Source: a virus
Strand: one strand, 5' to 3'
IMG/VR virus record: IMGVR_UViG_3300037963_000187
Coordinates: 1 to 20,233 of that record
Length of the DNA stretch: 20,233 bases
The notes beneath the pieces are model-generated. The model made no database searches. It was given only the letters and a program-made list of their open reading frames with translations, and was not told the origin of the DNA. The position numbers were made by a program, and so were the translations under genes. Shown piece by piece: positions 18,119-20,233 of the stretch. Numbering within the stretch: position 1 is the first letter of the stretch; each line of letters starts with the position of its first letter.

Positions 18119-20233
18119 TGGCTAACACCCTAAGAACTGTTTACACTAACTTTGCAAGTGGAGAGCTAAATCCATTACTAGTCACTAGAACAGATGCTAA
18201 CGCATATTTTAGTGGTGCTAAAACTTTACGTAATTGGTACTTACTAGATGAAGGTGGTATTATGCGTAGACCTGGAACTACATATAAGGCTACTTTGCCA
18301 GGAGCATCAAGAATTATACCATTTATATTTTCTAATGATGAACTAGCAGTATTTGTTTTATCTAATAATAGATTAGATGTTTATGGATCTGATGGTGCAG
18401 CCATACAAACAAATATAACTAGTAATTGTAATTGGACTACAGCTCAGTTATTTGAATTAAACTTTGCACAGTTTGGCGATACTGTGTTTATGACACATCG
18501 AAATAATTCTATTAGAGAAATAAAAAGAACTAGTGCTTCTGCATTTACTGTATCTGCTTTTACGTTTGAAGAAGATACAAGTGTAACTGTAGGTGGTGTA
18601 AACAAAACTACACAACCTTTTTATAAATATGCTGCTGCTAGTTTAACTATTACATTATCTTCTCATGCTACTGGAACAGGTAGAACACTAACAGCAAGTG
18701 CAGATTTTTTTACAACCAATCATATTAACACATATTTAAAAATAAATGGTAAGCAAGTTTTTATTACAGCTAGAACTAATGCTACTGAAGCAACTGCAAC
18801 TGTGTTAGAAGATGTTGGTACTACTGGACCTCATGCAGATTTTGAAGAACAATTAATATCTGCTGAAAGAGGATTTCCACAAGCAGTTACATTTCATGAT
18901 AACAGATTATATTTTGCTGGAGTTAGAGATGCTCCTGCTGCTGTAGTAGGATCACAGGTTGGTGGATATTTTAACTTTGAAGTAGGTAGTGGTGCTGCTG
19001 ATGATGCTATTGATGTAACAGTTGCTGGTGATAGAGTAAACGAAATTAGACATTTAGTATCTTCAAGAAACTTACAAGTATTAACAGATGGTGGTGAATA
19101 CTTTGTTCCTACATCTACAGATACTTCTGCTGTAACACCAGCTAACATTACATTTCTTAGACAAACACCTTATGGTTGTAGTAGAGCAAAGCCAATTATT
19201 TTTGATGGAGCAACATTATATGCACAGAAGAATGGTAAAGCGATTAGAGAATATTTATTTAGTGATGTAGAAAATGCTTATGCTTCTACATCTATATCTA
19301 TATTAGCCTCGCATTTAGTTAATGATCCAGTAGATATGGCTATGATAACAGGTAGCACAACTAGACCAGAACAGTTTGCTTTCTTTACAAATGATGATGG
19401 AACACTTGGATTGTTTCATAGTGTACGTGCAGAAAAAATAGCTGGTTGGACATTATGGAGTACTAAAAGTGGAGATGAGTTTACTAGTATTACAGCAGTA
19501 AATGAAAATTTATTCTGTGTTGTTAAAAGACAATTAGAAGGTGGAACTGTATATACATTAGAAAAGTTTGCTGAACAGGATGATTTAACATTAGATTGTT
19601 CTGGAACAACTACTGTAAATCAACAAGGAACTCCTTTAGTAAATGGTGCTAGTCAAACAGGTACAAGTTTAAATGTAGATGGATATTCAACTGCACCTAA
19701 TACAGGTGATGTTATTACCATAGCTGGGATTACTGGTAGTTATGAAATACAAACAGTTACAGCTACAGCTAGTGGTCATACTGTAGTTTTAGACCAGGCA
19801 CTAGCTTCTTCACCTGCTGATAACGCTGCTATTACTATTACTTCAGGTCGTGTCCATAACAGTCCAGCTCACTTAACACAAGAAACTGTTAATGCTGTTG
19901 ATGGTACATTTTCATTAGGATCATTTACAACATCAGCTAGTGATACAATTACATTTGATGTGGCTCATAGTGCAGGTGTAATTATAGGATTTAATTATGA
20001 GCCTAGTTTAGAAACTATGCCTATTGATAGAGAAGTACAAAATGGTCCATTGACAGGTCAGATAAAGCGTATATCTAGAGCAGTTATAGACTTATCAGAT
20101 TCTTTAAATGTAGCTTTACAGGCAGCGGACAGTACTGCTAAAAGTTTAGTTATAAGAGATGTAGCATTTGATGTAGCAGCTCCAGTAGCTAAAGTAACAG
20201 GAAAGAAAGAGTTTTTCTTTTTAGGCTATGATA
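18118..20233 (+). CDS. Tail tubular protein B (T7 gp12-like), partial
   Basis: Tail nozzle protein. The frame starts at ATG 18118 and runs without a stop to the end of the window (705 residues seen; 3' end missing). The N-terminus NTLRTVYTNFASGELNPLL, followed by TDANAYFSGAKTLRNWYLLDEGGIMRRPGTTY, is diagnostic for gp12-type proteins, and later RLYFAGVRDAPAAVVGS and LRQTPYGCSRAKPIIFDGATLY continue the beta-propeller pattern. A Thr/Ala/Ser/Gly-rich region near 525-595 looks like an inserted beta domain, perhaps surface exposed. Confidence 0.92.
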   Translation, partial: MANTLRTVYTNFASGELNPLLVTRTDANAYFSGAKTLRNWYLLDEGGIMRRPGTTYKATLPGASRIIPFIFSNDELAVFVLSNNRLDVYGSDGAAIQTNITSNCNWTTAQLFELNFAQFGDTVFMTHRNNSIREIKRTSASAFTVSAFTFEEDTSVTVGGVNKTTQPFYKYAAASLTITLSSHATGTGRTLTASADFFTTNHINTYLKINGKQVFITARTNATEATATVLEDVGTTGPHADFEEQLISAERGFPQAVTFHDNRLYFAGVRDAPAAVVGSQVGGYFNFEVGSGAADDAIDVTVAGDRVNEIRHLVSSRNLQVLTDGGEYFVPTSTDTSAVTPANITFLRQTPYGCSRAKPIIFDGATLYAQKNGKAIREYLFSDVENAYASTSISILASHLVNDPVDMAMITGSTTRPEQFAFFTNDDGTLGLFHSVRAEKIAGWTLWSTKSGDEFTSITAVNENLFCVVKRQLEGGTVYTLEKFAEQDDLTLDCSGTTTVNQQGTPLVNGASQTGTSLNVDGYSTAPNTGDVITIAGITGSYEIQTVTATASGHTVVLDQALASSPADNAAITITSGRVHNSPAHLTQETVNAVDGTFSLGSFTTSASDTITFDVAHSAGVIIGFNYEPSLETMPIDREVQNGPLTGQIKRISRAVIDLSDSLNVALQAADSTAKSLVIRDVAFDVAAPVAKVTGKKEFFFLGYD

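Noticed and set aside
1-20233. CRISPR arrays, insertion sequences, integrase or attachment sites.
   Set aside because: No regularly spaced direct repeats, transposase or integrase motifs were seen on either strand.

Overview
This window looks like part of the genome of an uncultured, AT-rich tailed phage with podovirus-type morphogenesis. The + strand carries small and large terminase, a T7 gp8-like portal, a scaffold, a major capsid protein and T7 gp11/gp12-like tail tubular proteins A and B, in the usual T7-like order. No T7-type RNA polymerase or DNA polymerase lies in the window. The recombination genes that are present are of another kind: SSB, a Rad52/Erf-like annealing protein and a YqaJ-type exonuclease. 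The small basic proteins near the terminase resemble families I associate with marine phages, so a marine alphaproteobacterial (possibly SAR11-like) host is plausible, but this is a guess from family resemblance.

Layout. (1) 1-1444, + strand: a 3TM holin, a metallophosphoesterase with an N-terminal AT-hook, and a small HNH-like zinc protein. This looks like the tail end of a late operon. (2) 1404-8466, - strand: a compact early/middle operon of about twenty genes. Many junctions overlap by exactly 8 nt. It contains SSB, annealase, exonuclease, DUF3310 and DUF932 proteins, a DnaJ-type zinc-finger protein, several tiny membrane proteins and many unknowns. It converges with the + genes at 1404-1444, where the two 3' ends overlap. 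(3) 8467-8779: a divergent control region between early and late genes. It holds a 168-nt element closed by long imperfect terminal inverted repeats and enclosing two more hairpins. (4) 8780-20233, + strand: the packaging and structural operon. It starts with small terminase and a run of very basic small proteins and ends inside tail tubular protein B, which leaves the window.

If the genome is circularly permuted, the + genes at 1-1444 are the end of the late operon that starts at 8780. The map then reduces to one divergent point (near 8.5 kb) and one convergent point (near 1.4 kb).

The most unusual content is not protein-coding. Three gaps in an otherwise overlapping gene map (1638-1906, 5378-5671, 8467-8779) have locally raised G+C: hand counts give 29/60 at 1801-1860, 30/60 at 5581-5640 and 30/60 at 8521-8580, against 18/60 in coding sequence at 5701-5760. 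All three are dense in nested inverted repeats, and a fourth gap (4416-4573) holds a perfect 11-bp inverted repeat with competing pairings. They are candidates for structured RNAs, a replication origin or control elements. The DUF932 gene is flanked by two of them.
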